Shown piece after piece: positions 21,553 to 31,043 of a stretch of DNA of 64,000 nucleotides (position 1 is the first letter of the stretch; each line of letters begins with the position of its first letter). The stretch spans positions 6,938-70,937 of the forward strand of contig NZ_JAOQJW010000021.1 in NCBI RefSeq assembly GCF_025567265.1. Direction: 5' to 3'. Position numbers and translations under genes: made by a program. Origin of the DNA: Dorea_A amylophila (GTDB lineage: Bacteria > Bacillota > Clostridia > Lachnospirales > Lachnospiraceae). The notes under the pieces are model-generated. The model saw only the letters and a program-made list of their open reading frames with translations, searched no databases and was not told where the DNA came from.

Positions 21553-24492
21553 TTAATCTCCACCATTTGATCCGGTACCAATATCTGATGCAGATCCCGT
21601 GATCAATTCGTTTTCCGGTGTGACTTTATAGTAGTACTCCATGACATCATTACCGACTTCAGCTGCAAATGTCGAACTGTAGCCGTTGGCAATACGGATT
21701 GCAAATGCAATCTGTGGGCTGTCACTAGGAGCAAATCCTACAAACAGACCGTGGTCTGGATGAGTCTGACTTTGCTGTGCAGTTCCGGTTTTACCGGATA
21801 ATGCAATACCACTCGAATTTAATTTTGTAAAAATATCTTTATCTTCTGAAGTTATAACTGCTCTCATACCTTCATGGACTGCCTGCCATGTAGAGGCGGA
21901 CACATCGGTAACTTTATTTTTCACTTCAGGAGTATAGTCTTTGATCGTTTTCCCTTTAGGGCTTGTAACCTTATCTAAAAGACTTAAGTTGTATACGGTT
22001 CCATCATTTGCAACTGCTGTGATATATCTTGCAAGCTGACTGGTAGTATAGTTGTTGGTACCCTGTCCGATAGCAGATAATACAGAGTTGTCATCGGATA
22101 TCTGCGGGGCAGATTCAGGAATTTCCATACCAGAAGTATCTCCAAGACCGAATTCTTCCGCATATTTTTGAAGTTTTGCAATACCACGTTCGCTTGAATA
22201 ATAATTCTGTGTACTCTTTCCATCTGAGGTATCACTGTCCAGCTTTGAATCACCGACATTATTGAGCCCCAGTCTGTAACCGACTTCATAGAAAAAGTCA
22301 TTACAAGAATGCTGAATACCCTGTGATACATTCAGGTTACCATGTGATGACGGATAAATCCAGCATTTTGGATTCGGTGTGACTTTCTTATATACTCCGG
22401 CACATGGAAGATATGTGTTAACGTCAATGACACCTTCGGTCAGACCGGCAATTGCAGATAATGGTTTGTAAGTGGAACCAGGTGCTGTCTTTTCCTGTGT
22501 TGCATTGTTGTAGAATGGACGGGACTGATTGGTAAGCAGTTTGCTGTAGTAATCAGAATCCATGGTATTTGCAAGACGGTTGTTGTCATATCCGGGATAA
22601 GAGACGCATGCAAGTACTTCACCGGTGTTCGGATCTGTTGCAACCAATGAACCGGTACAAGGCTCCAGTCCTAACTGTCCGGGTGTAATCTCCAAAGACT
22701 GGATTTTACTCCGCATAAAGTCATATGCACCGACATTTCCTGCTTTCAGACCGTTATACTGCTCATCATCCTGATCCAGTATTCCCTGTTCATAGAGCAT
22801 CATGCATACCTGCCTGCCGGTAATTGTTCCGGATTTTATCATATAGCGGTAGATCAGTTTGTCAAAACTATTGTCTGAATCAACATAATCCAAAATATAA
22901 TTAATAATTCCCTGATATACTTCACTGGAATCAGAATACTGTTCATTTGATTTTATATAATCTTTCAATAGTGAAGTATCTATCCAGTTCTTTGAAATAG
23001 CATAATTCAGATAGTTATATACATTAATAGATTCATCATCTTTCCAGGCTTTATAAGTATCATCTTTGGTATTGATGGATTTTGACATTACTACACCTGT
23101 TACGTTTGTCAGCACATCCGATACCAGATAGGTGAGGTACGCCTGTATTTCTTTCGGCTGGTCTTTATATGCTGCTGCATTGGAATCGCTGAATATTTTC
23201 GTAAGAGAATTCTTCACTTCTTCTTTTCTTACGGCGAATGCAGATGCAACCTCTTTTTCGGCTTCACCGGCATTTGCATCTGTAAAATGCGTCATATCAA
23301 GTACGTCATTGTTGATCATAGCGTTATATACATCACCAATCGGAATGATAACGTCACTTCCGTCGTCAACTTTGTTACGGTCAAAATCCAGATTGTTTTG
23401 TATTTTGGCAAGCAGTACGCCCGCAAGTTCCTGTTCCAGAATGTTATAAGCAGCTTTTTGAAGATTGGCATCAATCGTCAGATACAGGTCATTTCCGGCT
23501 TTGGGATTTGTGCCCTTTACTGTTTTGATTACTTTTCCGACGTTATTAACATAAAGCTTCTCACTTCCCTTTTTTCCCTGAAGCTGGGAATCCAGTGCCT
23601 TTTCAAGACCAGCTTTACCGACGGTGTCTGTTTTGCTGTATCTTTCCTGATCTGCGTCACTTAATGCATCATACTCTTCCTGAGAAATCTGACCGGTATA
23701 TCCTATGATGTTTGCAAAGCAGTTACTGTCAGCATATTTTCTCAGTGACTCTTCTTCTACATTGATACCGGACAATTTGTCCAGATTTTCCATGATGTCT
23801 GCGACTGTTGCATCACTGACATCTTCGGCAATTGTAGTTGAAATGTATTTCTGATAACTGTTCAGCCAGATCTGATAACGGATATTGATCAGTTTTAATA
23901 CCATGGACTTGTCCATAGATTTTTCATCAATACCGAATTTCTGCTTATTTGTACACAGATAATGAATCAGTTCATCGGCAGTAGTCTCTTTCTGTTTTTT
24001 GGAAAGCTTATCAATTGTAGATTTACCGTATACATCAGCGATAAAACGTAATTTCTGCGTTTCATTCTGTGCAACAAATTGATACATATTATTACTGTCC
24101 AAAATGATTCCAAAGTTATTGATCACGGTATCGCCATTGGATTCTACCATTTTAATAACAGAAGAAATCGTCTTGTTTAAAACTTTATTCTGCTGTGCAA
24201 TACTGTCATAAGAACCATTGTCTTCAATTGTGACAGAGTATGCCAGTTCATTATAAGCCAGTAGGTTGCCGTTACGGTCATATATATTACCACGGGTTCC
24301 CTGAATCTCTTTTGTTTTCTGAATCTGCAGTTTATAATCGTCAAGGTATTCCTGTCCTTTTACAATCTGAAGATAAAATATCCGCTGTACCAGAATTGCC
24401 GATGTAATACAAAAGACAATGATCAGCACGAATATTCGAGATTGTACGAATTCTGCAATGCCGGATTTGATCCGTTCCCATAAACTATACAA
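21553..24492 (-). CDS. Class B penicillin-binding protein 2 (elongation transpeptidase), with insertion
   Basis: Cross-links peptidoglycan with RodA during elongation. One N-terminal membrane helix is followed by the pedestal (NIYDRNG, then NIIGYTGQIS) and the transpeptidase domain: SxxK Ser673 (GSTYKP), SxN Ser729 (HSCND), KTG in SGKTGTAQQ. At about 979 residues it is far longer than usual PBP2 (about 600-700). The extra length is a helical insertion of about 240 residues (about 365-610) between the first helix and first strand of the transpeptidase domain. Cys697, Cys710 and His717 near the active site resemble the zinc site known in C. difficile PBP2/SpoVD. Start TTG 24492 is preferred since AAAGGAG directly abuts GTG 24504. 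Confidence 0.92.
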   Translation of the reverse strand: MYSLWERIKSGIAEFVQSRIFVLIIVFCITSAILVQRIFYLQIVKGQEYLDDYKLQIQKTKEIQGTRGNIYDRNGNLLAYNELAYSVTIEDNGSYDSIAQQNKVLNKTISSVIKMVESNGDTVINNFGIILDSNNMYQFVAQNETQKLRFIADVYGKSTIDKLSKKQKETTADELIHYLCTNKQKFGIDEKSMDKSMVLKLINIRYQIWLNSYQKYISTTIAEDVSDATVADIMENLDKLSGINVEEESLRKYADSNCFANIIGYTGQISQEEYDALSDADQERYSKTDTVGKAGLEKALDSQLQGKKGSEKLYVNNVGKVIKTVKGTNPKAGNDLYLTIDANLQKAAYNILEQELAGVLLAKIQNNLDFDRNKVDDGSDVIIPIGDVYNAMINNDVLDMTHFTDANAGEAEKEVASAFAVRKEEVKNSLTKIFSDSNAAAYKDQPKEIQAYLTYLVSDVLTNVTGVVMSKSINTKDDTYKAWKDDESINVYNYLNYAISKNWIDTSLLKDYIKSNEQYSDSSEVYQGIINYILDYVDSDNSFDKLIYRYMIKSGTITGRQVCMMLYEQGILDQDDEQYNGLKAGNVGAYDFMRSKIQSLEITPGQLGLEPCTGSLVATDPNTGEVLACVSYPGYDNNRLANTMDSDYYSKLLTNQSRPFYNNATQEKTAPGSTYKPLSAIAGLTEGVIDVNTYLPCAGVYKKVTPNPKCWIYPSSHGNLNVSQGIQHSCNDFFYEVGYRLGLNNVGDSKLDSDTSDGKSTQNYYSSERGIAKLQKYAEEFGLGDTSGMEIPESAPQISDDNSVLSAIGQGTNNYTTSQLARYITAVANDGTVYNLSLLDKVTSPKGKTIKDYTPEVKNKVTDVSASTWQAVHEGMRAVITSEDKDIFTKLNSSGIALSGKTGTAQQSQTHPDHGLFVGFAPSDSPQIAFAIRIANGYSSTFAAEVGNDVMEYYYKVTPENELITGSASDIGTGSNGGD

Positions 24493-25003
24493 ATTTACTT
24501 GCACTCCTTTGCTCTTCTGCTTCCAGTTTCTTGTTAATGTGTAATATGATCTGATACAGAATCAGTGTGACCAGGATTGTATATACAAGCTCAGGCATAA
24601 TGATCTGTCTCAGGTATGCTTCAAAAGCAAAATCCCCCCGCAAAAGATACATACAGAAGTATGTAACTAAACCATAGATCAATTCGCTGACTGCGATCAG
24701 TGCGATTGGAAGTTTAATGTCATCATCATAAAAAAGTCTTCGGAATGATCCGTTCAGATATCCGATCACTGAGAAAAGTAACGTATAGAATCCAAGTGTA
24801 TTCCCCCAGAATACATCCGTCAAAAAGCCGGAAAGGAATCCTACGGCAAGCCCCTCTTTCTTTCCACGCATAAATCCGAACGATGAAGTGATGATAATCA
24901 GCAGGTTCGGTTTGATGGATGCAAAAGACAATCGGTGGAAGATGGTGCATTCCATTAAAAAGCATATGATGATAATACAAAATGTAATCAACTTTCGTTT
25001 CAT
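24485..25003 (-). CDS. mreD: Rod shape-determining protein MreD
   Basis: MreD is an integral membrane protein of the elongasome. The 172-residue product has about five membrane segments (start about 5-22, then 30-47, 52-72, 98-118, 135-158). FGFMRGKKEGLAVGFLSGFLTDVFWG is the recognisable family region (about 41-66). It is 3 bases after mreC and overlaps the start of the PBP2 gene, so it is translationally coupled. Confidence 0.93.
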   Translation of the reverse strand: MKRKLITFCIIIICFLMECTIFHRLSFASIKPNLLIIITSSFGFMRGKKEGLAVGFLSGFLTDVFWGNTLGFYTLLFSVIGYLNGSFRRLFYDDDIKLPIALIAVSELIYGLVTYFCMYLLRGDFAFEAYLRQIIMPELVYTILVTLILYQIILHINKKLEAEEQRSASKFV

Positions 25004-25006
25004 GAA

Positions 25007-25885
25007 TTACTCTCCCTTTGTATCTGCGGATTCTTGTTTGATCAGGTCGTTTTTCGTTGTGGTAATAACGAGAACCTCCTGCAGTTTAGTGAAATCTACA
25101 GCAGGTGTAATATATCCGGACCGGGTCAGGTTATTAGAATCCACTTTCACTTCACTGACGTATCCGACAAAAAGTCCCTGAAGGAACCGATCACTGACAT
25201 GAGATGTAACAACCTGTTCTCCGACTTCAATCTTATTATCGTTATTGGCAAGTTTTTCAAACCGGATCCTGCCGTTTTCCATCTGTTTCAAGTCTCCTCT
25301 GACTACGCAGGTGTCAGAAGTTGAAAGGAGCATTGCACTGATATTACTTTCGTCGTCAATAATGGAACGTACTCTCGCATAATGCGGACCAACCTCCGTT
25401 ACAATTCCGACCAGTCCGCTTCCGGCGAGGACATTGCAATTCTTTTTAATGCCGTCCTTCTTTCCTTTGTCGATCGTAAAATCACTGAACCAGTTGGAGC
25501 CGTTATTGGAAATGACGTGTGCACCTACTTTTTTGTAATCAGAATAATTTTCATCCAGTTTATATAATTCTCTCAGCCTCTCCAGTTCATATTGATCCTG
25601 GCGTAGTCGCGTGTTGTCGATCGTAAGGTCGTCTACTTTGGACTGTAATTTTCTATTTTCTTTTTTCATGTCCTGTAGTGTTTCAAAGTTATCGGAAAGA
25701 TCGCTCATATAGCGTCCAACATATCCGATCCCTTTCTGCATAGGAATGACTGTATAGTTTGCAACGAAACTGATTGGTCCGTTCCCTCCGGTAATACGTT
25801 CCACACCCATCAGGATGACGCAGATAACGATTACGATGATCAGCCAGTATTTACTTGGAAGGGAAGATTGATTTTTTGTCTTCAT
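25007..25885 (-). CDS. mreC: Rod shape-determining protein MreC
   Basis: MreC bridges cytoplasmic MreB to extracytoplasmic PBP2. The 292-residue protein has a membrane anchor (about 14-32), a coiled coil (about 60-100) and the paired beta-barrel domain (about 118-270, with AGSGLVGIVTEVGPHYARVRSIIDD). The ATG at 25885 shares its A with the mreB stop and has AGGTGG upstream; an in-frame GTG at 25897 is less likely. Confidence 0.95.
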   Translation of the reverse strand: MKTKNQSSLPSKYWLIIVIVICVILMGVERITGGNGPISFVANYTVIPMQKGIGYVGRYMSDLSDNFETLQDMKKENRKLQSKVDDLTIDNTRLRQDQYELERLRELYKLDENYSDYKKVGAHVISNNGSNWFSDFTIDKGKKDGIKKNCNVLAGSGLVGIVTEVGPHYARVRSIIDDESNISAMLLSTSDTCVVRGDLKQMENGRIRFEKLANNDNKIEVGEQVVTSHVSDRFLQGLFVGYVSEVKVDSNNLTRSGYITPAVDFTKLQEVLVITTTKNDLIKQESADTKGE

Positions 25886-26913
25886 TATCTCATCCACCTA
25901 TAATTATCTTCTATCATTGAAAATGTCAGTTTTCTTAAGTCTTTCGACATAATAATACGTTTCAGGCCATTGACTGCACAGGTGTCCGGTTCCAGGGCAG
26001 TTCTTGACTTGATGCCTACCATCTGTTCGATATAAATTTCAAGGCCGGGCATATTTGCAAGTCCGCCAGTGAGGAAAATACCATTCTCATAGATTGCTTT
26101 GCGGACTTCCGGAGGTGTTCTATCAAGAAGGGAATGGATGGCTTTGACGCATTCCAGTAACGGATCTTTCATTGCAGCACGGATCAGCATGATAGAAACC
26201 GGCTTCCGCATCGGTACACCTGTGATCAGGTCTCTGCCGGCTACCGATAAGATAGAATCAGAATCTCCGGTAAAGACATTGAAATTCCGTCTCAGTACTT
26301 CAGCAGTCTGCCGACCGATCAGGAAGTCGTGACTGTGCTTTACAAGATTGATAATCCCCTGATCAAACGTATGTCCGCCTACTTTTACGAGACGGTTCAG
26401 TACCATTCCGCCTCCGGCCAGTACAGACAGTTCGGTAGTTTCACCACCGAAATTCGCGATCATGATTCCTTTTGTATTCTGAATATCCAGATTTAATCCG
26501 ACTGCATCGGCAATCGAACGTTCTACGATATTTACTTCTTTTGCTTTGGCTGTTGAATGGATCACAAGATCAAAGAACGCCTTCTTTTCTACTTCGGTAA
26601 CGTCTGTTGGAACAGCAATTACATATTCAGAACCACGGGAAAACTGTCTTCCTCTTTTTAATAAGTTCTGAAGAAGAAACTGCATGTCGTTAAATCTGGA
26701 AATAACGCCCTCTTTCATCGGAAATGTGATCTCGATGTTTGAGGGAGCTTTCCCATACATACTAAATGCATCATCACCAACCGCAAAAATATCACGGTCA
26801 CGATTGTCTTTAAATGCGATCACGTTCTTCTCTTTCCAGATTGTGTCTTTTTTCTTATCATAGACCTTGATGTCATAAGACCCAAGATCCAGTCCGTATA
26901 CATTTCTTGCCAT
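25885..26913 (-). CDS. mreB: Rod shape-determining actin homologue MreB (divergent)
   Basis: MreB filaments guide cell-wall insertion. The 342-residue protein has the actin ATPase fold: phosphate-1 at the N-terminus (YGLDLGSYDIKVYDKK), Glu131 in ERSIADAVG, phosphate-2 (IANFGGETTE, 152-161) and the adenosine motif (FLTGGLANMPGL, about 287-298). It is divergent from standard MreB: phosphate-1 reads GSYDIKVY instead of GTANTLVY, and phosphate-2 has Asn154 where most MreBs have Asp. It is the first gene of mreBCD and precedes mreC with a shared base. AAAGGA precedes the ATG. Confidence 0.93.
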   Translation of the reverse strand: MARNVYGLDLGSYDIKVYDKKKDTIWKEKNVIAFKDNRDRDIFAVGDDAFSMYGKAPSNIEITFPMKEGVISRFNDMQFLLQNLLKRGRQFSRGSEYVIAVPTDVTEVEKKAFFDLVIHSTAKAKEVNIVERSIADAVGLNLDIQNTKGIMIANFGGETTELSVLAGGGMVLNRLVKVGGHTFDQGIINLVKHSHDFLIGRQTAEVLRRNFNVFTGDSDSILSVAGRDLITGVPMRKPVSIMLIRAAMKDPLLECVKAIHSLLDRTPPEVRKAIYENGIFLTGGLANMPGLEIYIEQMVGIKSRTALEPDTCAVNGLKRIIMSKDLRKLTFSMIEDNYRWMR

Positions 26914-26947
26914 CTGACAGAATCCTTTCTATCTTGGTTGCAGAATT

Positions 26948-27640
26948 TTACAGCATTCCCTCTTCACGAAAACTTATATAACAATTATTGCCAATTATAA
27001 TATGGTCTAACAGCTCAATTCCAATTAATGCACCTGCATCCTGAATCCTTTTTGTTGTCAGCATATCTTCCCGGCTTGGAGACGGATCTCCGCTTGGATG
27101 ATTGTGTAAGATGATAATGGATACTGCATTTTTCTGCAATGCTTCTATAAAAAGCTCTCTTGGCGTGACCAGGGATGCATTCACAGTCCCTTTGGAAATG
27201 GTAGTTTCGCCAAGCAGCTTTGCCTTCGAGTTTAACATTAATAATTTCATATGTTCCTGTTTCTCATGTCTTAAATCTTCCATATAATATTGCGCAATCG
27301 TTTTTGGATCGGTAAAACATACTGTATCCTGATAAGACGCTTTTGCAAGCCTTTTTGCAAGTTCAGATATACATGATATCTGAATTGCTTTTACGTTGCC
27401 AATCCCTTTGATCTGCTTCAGACGTTCAGCGTTAAACTGATGAATTCCGAGAATGCCGATTCCGCCGGCATGATAAAGAATTCTTCCTGCAAGTTCCAAT
27501 GCATTTTCACCGCGGGTACCGGTTCGTAACAGCACTGCCAGCAATTCAACGTCACTTAAATGTTCGGCTCCGAGACGGGAACACTTTTCATATGGTCGCT
27601 CGTCTCTCGGCATTTCTCTTATGGTATTTGATTGATTCAT
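26948..27640 (-). CDS. radC: RadC-family JAB1/MPN-domain protein
   Basis: A 230-residue protein with a helix-hairpin-helix region (about 40-85: LKQIKGIGNVKAIQI) and a C-terminal MPN/JAB1 metal domain with the JAMM motif IILHNHPSGDPSPSRED (about 174-190), so a zinc hydrolase is possible. Family members are named RadC but their role in DNA repair is not established; several are tied to natural competence or conjugation. It lies immediately upstream of mreB (34 bases), a very common order (radC-mreB). Confidence 0.94.
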   Translation of the reverse strand: MNQSNTIREMPRDERPYEKCSRLGAEHLSDVELLAVLLRTGTRGENALELAGRILYHAGGIGILGIHQFNAERLKQIKGIGNVKAIQISCISELAKRLAKASYQDTVCFTDPKTIAQYYMEDLRHEKQEHMKLLMLNSKAKLLGETTISKGTVNASLVTPRELFIEALQKNAVSIIILHNHPSGDPSPSREDMLTTKRIQDAGALIGIELLDHIIIGNNCYISFREEGML

Positions 27641-27700
27641 ATTATTCTTTAGATTCGCACGACATTTTTACAGACTCAGTCAAAAGACAGATTCTGTAAA

Positions 27701-27961
27701 TTATAAGAAACGATATATGATAATGGAAAGAATCACGCCAATGATACTTGCCATGGTTATCTTTATCGATAGACCAAATGTTATGACCATTACTCCGAGA
27801 TTCAGAACGATCGGATCGTCTATCCCGAAAGATTGTCCATAGCCCAGCCAGGATAAAGCTGGCACCCCTTTTGCCAGTTCACCAATAAAGCCACCAAGAA
27901 CTACTCCTGCCAGCAGAAGCAGAAATAAAGCCCAGGCGTTTTTACTTCCTGCACCTTTCAT
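27701..27961 (-). CDS. DUF4321 membrane protein
   Basis: An 86-residue membrane protein of DUF4321, with segments at about 9-29 (AWALFLLLLAGVVLGGFI) and 56-84. Such genes sit upstream of radC/mreB in many Clostridia, often with maf between them; maf is missing here. CGAGGAGGAG precedes the ATG. No function is known, though the constant position suggests an envelope or shape link. Confidence 0.88.
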   Translation of the reverse strand: MKGAGSKNAWALFLLLLAGVVLGGFIGELAKGVPALSWLGYGQSFGIDDPIVLNLGVMVITFGLSIKITMASIIGVILSIIIYRFL

Positions 27962-28103
27962 ATGTACTCCTCCTCGTTTTTCCTATCTAAAAAACTCAAT
28001 ACATTTTATCACATTTCAGAAAAAGTGTATAGGTTTATGATATTAAAAAATTCTTAAACTTCTTTTCATTTTTTTACATAAAATGATCAGATTAGATAAA
28101 AAA

Positions 28104-29735
28104 TTAAGATTCGATCTTGAACGGATGATAAACGGAAGCAATCATTTCGGCTGCTTTGATTCCGTCCATAGCCGCAGAGGTAATCCCGCCTGCATAGCCT
28201 GCGCCTTCGCCGCAAGGATAGATCCCGCGGATTTCGCTCTGAAGGGATTGGTCTCTTATAAGTCGTACAGGCGAAGAAGTCCGGCTTTCTACTCCCGAGA
28301 TGACGGCATCGCACCGCGCATATCCGGGAAGCTTGTGGTCAAAGATCTGAATTCCTTCTGTCAGCGACTCTGCAATGAATTCCGGAAAAATATTTCTGAC
28401 GTTTGCAAGCTGATACATACCTTTTATATGCGGAGTGACTCTACCCAGCTGCACGGAAGGTCTGTTTTCACAGAAATCCCCAAATAACTGTACCGGAACT
28501 TTGCCGTTTCCCTCGAGATATGCCGCTTCTTCAAGCTTTCTCTGGAATTCGACACCAGCGAGCGGATGATCACTTTCAAAATCATCGGGTGAAACAGTAA
28601 CGATCACTGCAGTATTGGCATTCTGGCTATCCCGGCGGCTGTAACTCATTCCGTTAACGGCAAGCCGGTGTTCTTCGGAAGAAGCATTTACGACATATCC
28701 GCCCGGACACATACAGAAGGTATATACGCCTCTTCCATTATCGAGGTTAGCGGTCAGTTTATACGGTGCTGCCGGAAGAAAGGAAGGATAATTCTTACCG
28801 TATTGATCCTGATTGATCATTTCCTGAGGATGTTCGATTCGTACACCAACAGCAAATGCCTTCGGCTGCATTGGAAGGCCGTGCTGATATAACATGGAAA
28901 AAGTATCCCGTGCACTGTGACCAATGGCAAAAACTGCAAGATCTGTATCGAGCAGATATGTTTCCTTCTTTTGCGAATCGTAGATTTTAAGTTTGCGGAG
29001 AATCTTTTGACCGTTGTCGGAATGTGTCTGAATATCAGTGACTTGTGAGTGAAACCGTACTTCTCCACCATGAGCACAGATATATTTCCGCATTTCTTTT
29101 ACAACTGCAGAGAGCACATCGGTACCGATATGAGGTTTGCTCTCGTAGGTGATGGATTCCGGAGCACCGTGTTCGGCAAAGATACGTAGTACTTCATGGT
29201 TGCGTCCGAATTTATCTTTTACCAGAGTGTTCAGTTTTCCGTCAGAAAATGTTCCGGCGCCACCCTCACCGAACTGAACATTTGATGAAAGATTCAGCCG
29301 CCCGTTTTCCCAGAATGCTTCCACATCTTTTGTACGCTGATCTACATCAGCTCCGCGTTCCAGAAGAATTGGCTGATATCCGTGCGTAGCGAGCATATAA
29401 CCACAGAACAGTCCGGCAGGACCTGTTCCGATAATGACCGGCCGGTGTGTTAGTTCCTTTGTCCCTTTTACTTCGAAATGGTAGCTGTCCGGCTTAACCT
29501 GGAACTGTATCTGATTATTTTTGACCGTTTTCTTAACTTTTGCTTCATCTCTTACCTGGACATCTACAGAATAGACATAGTAAAGAACAGGCTTTTTTCT
29601 GGCATCGATCGACTGTTTGCGGATTTGAAAGCCCTGAAGTTCCTCTTTTTTTATGCAAAGTGTTTTTAAAATCTTGCGTTCAAAATCGTCTGATGTATGT
29701 TCAATATTCAGTTTCATCTGGTTGATCCGAATCAT
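28104..29735 (-). CDS. FAD-dependent oxidoreductase (NAD/FAD-utilising dehydrogenase family)
   Basis: A 543-residue flavoprotein of the COG2509-type family. An N-terminal domain of about 90 residues precedes the FAD Rossmann motif VIIGTGPAGLFCGYML (about 101-116), then LLERGADV, the family GEGGAGTFSDGKL segment and HIGTDVL. The C-terminal motif YPCGEGAGYAGGITSAAMDGIKAAE closes FAD binding. AAAGGAG lies before the ATG. The substrate is unknown; members often sit near other flavoproteins and redox genes. It follows another flavoprotein by 24 bases, so they are likely co-transcribed. Confidence 0.87.
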   Translation of the reverse strand: MIRINQMKLNIEHTSDDFERKILKTLCIKKEELQGFQIRKQSIDARKKPVLYYVYSVDVQVRDEAKVKKTVKNNQIQFQVKPDSYHFEVKGTKELTHRPVIIGTGPAGLFCGYMLATHGYQPILLERGADVDQRTKDVEAFWENGRLNLSSNVQFGEGGAGTFSDGKLNTLVKDKFGRNHEVLRIFAEHGAPESITYESKPHIGTDVLSAVVKEMRKYICAHGGEVRFHSQVTDIQTHSDNGQKILRKLKIYDSQKKETYLLDTDLAVFAIGHSARDTFSMLYQHGLPMQPKAFAVGVRIEHPQEMINQDQYGKNYPSFLPAAPYKLTANLDNGRGVYTFCMCPGGYVVNASSEEHRLAVNGMSYSRRDSQNANTAVIVTVSPDDFESDHPLAGVEFQRKLEEAAYLEGNGKVPVQLFGDFCENRPSVQLGRVTPHIKGMYQLANVRNIFPEFIAESLTEGIQIFDHKLPGYARCDAVISGVESRTSSPVRLIRDQSLQSEIRGIYPCGEGAGYAGGITSAAMDGIKAAEMIASVYHPFKIES

Positions 29736-29759
29736 ATGTTTTTACTCCTTTACAGTTTG

Positions 29760-31001
29760 TCATCTATCTGATGATATATCGTTTGCAGCAGCAGTTCCGG
29801 CAAGATAACCGGTCGCCCAGGCCCATTGCAGATTGTACCCTCCGCAGATGCCGTCCACATCCAGCAATTCCCCGGCAAGATAAAGGTGCCGGACATAACG
29901 GGATTCCATAGTGTCGGGAGTGATTTCTTCTGTTGAGATTCCTCCGGCACAGACTTGTGCATTATCAAAACCATTAGTGGTATCAATTGTTACTACGTTA
30001 TTCTTAACTACCTGAACAAGACTTTTTATCTGTGTATCCGACAGATCACCTGTCAGTGTATGCATCCGGATGCGTGCCTGTTCTAAAAATCTTGGGATCA
30101 GCTTCTGGTGAAAGATTCCAAGAAGATAATCTGCGCAGGTCATCTGCTCTCTTCCATTTCTACGTTTCAGCAAGAACTCAAAAAATGCCTCTTCCGTAAA
30201 AGCGGGCAGGAAATCAATGCTCACTTTTGCATCCTGTTTTAAATACAGAGATTTGGCAATATAGCGGCTGATCTGGAAAACCGGTATTCCGGAAATGCCG
30301 TAAGCCGTAAGCTGTAATTCCCCGTGATCGGAAGCTGCCGGTTGTCCATGGCATACTGCAGTTACGACAGCATCCGTACGGACCCCTGCGGCTTTGGCAA
30401 ACGGATGATTCTTTACTTTTAATTGAACCAGAGCAGGTACGACCGGAACCATCGTATGTCCGAGCTCCTTTGCAAGTGCATAACCACTTCCGTCGGATCC
30501 GAGCCTGGAATTCGCTTTTCCGCCGCAGGCAAGGATTACGGCATCTGCCTTTTGCTTCTGATGATCCGTCTGTACTGTAAAACCATGAGATGTCGGAACA
30601 ATACCCGTTACCGTTACGTCAGTGGTGATTTTCACATGCAGACGATCCAGTTCTGATTTCAACAAATCAAGAACGGTGGAAGCCTGGTCGGAATAAGGAT
30701 AGACGTAATTTCCTCTTGCCTTTGTCAGAAGCCCAAGAGATGTGAAAAACGCAATGGTGTCTTCATAGCCGAATTTCTGTAATACTTCTTCTACAACGGA
30801 AAGATTGTCGCTGTGGAAATAAGAGGCGTTCATATCTTTGTTTGTCAGGTTGCATCTCCCGTTTCCGGTTGCAAGGATTTTTTTGCCTGCGCTGTCTTTC
30901 TTTTCGTATATCAGGATCTGTGCCTGCGGGTTCGTCCTTGCGGCTGCAATTGCCGCCACAAGACCGGAAGCACCGCCGCCAATGATTGCTATTTTCTTCA
31001 T
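29760..31001 (-). CDS. FAD-dependent oxidoreductase, HI0933/aminoacetone-oxidase-like family
   Basis: A 413-residue two-domain flavoprotein. The N-terminal FAD motif is IAIIGGGASGLVAAIAA (residues 4-20), followed by GRCNLTN (about 47-53), typical of HI0933-like proteins. The middle has a beta-barrel insertion, and the C-terminus has LYLAGELLDVDGICGGYNLQWAWATGYLAG. Biochemical function is unsettled; the aminoacetone-oxidase label comes from one homologue. It is followed by the larger FAD protein. Confidence 0.9.
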   Translation of the reverse strand: MKKIAIIGGGASGLVAAIAAARTNPQAQILIYEKKDSAGKKILATGNGRCNLTNKDMNASYFHSDNLSVVEEVLQKFGYEDTIAFFTSLGLLTKARGNYVYPYSDQASTVLDLLKSELDRLHVKITTDVTVTGIVPTSHGFTVQTDHQKQKADAVILACGGKANSRLGSDGSGYALAKELGHTMVPVVPALVQLKVKNHPFAKAAGVRTDAVVTAVCHGQPAASDHGELQLTAYGISGIPVFQISRYIAKSLYLKQDAKVSIDFLPAFTEEAFFEFLLKRRNGREQMTCADYLLGIFHQKLIPRFLEQARIRMHTLTGDLSDTQIKSLVQVVKNNVVTIDTTNGFDNAQVCAGGISTEEITPDTMESRYVRHLYLAGELLDVDGICGGYNLQWAWATGYLAGTAAANDISSDR

Positions 31002-31043
31002 ATCTATTCTTCCAAATATTGCAATGATTATATATATTGAGGG

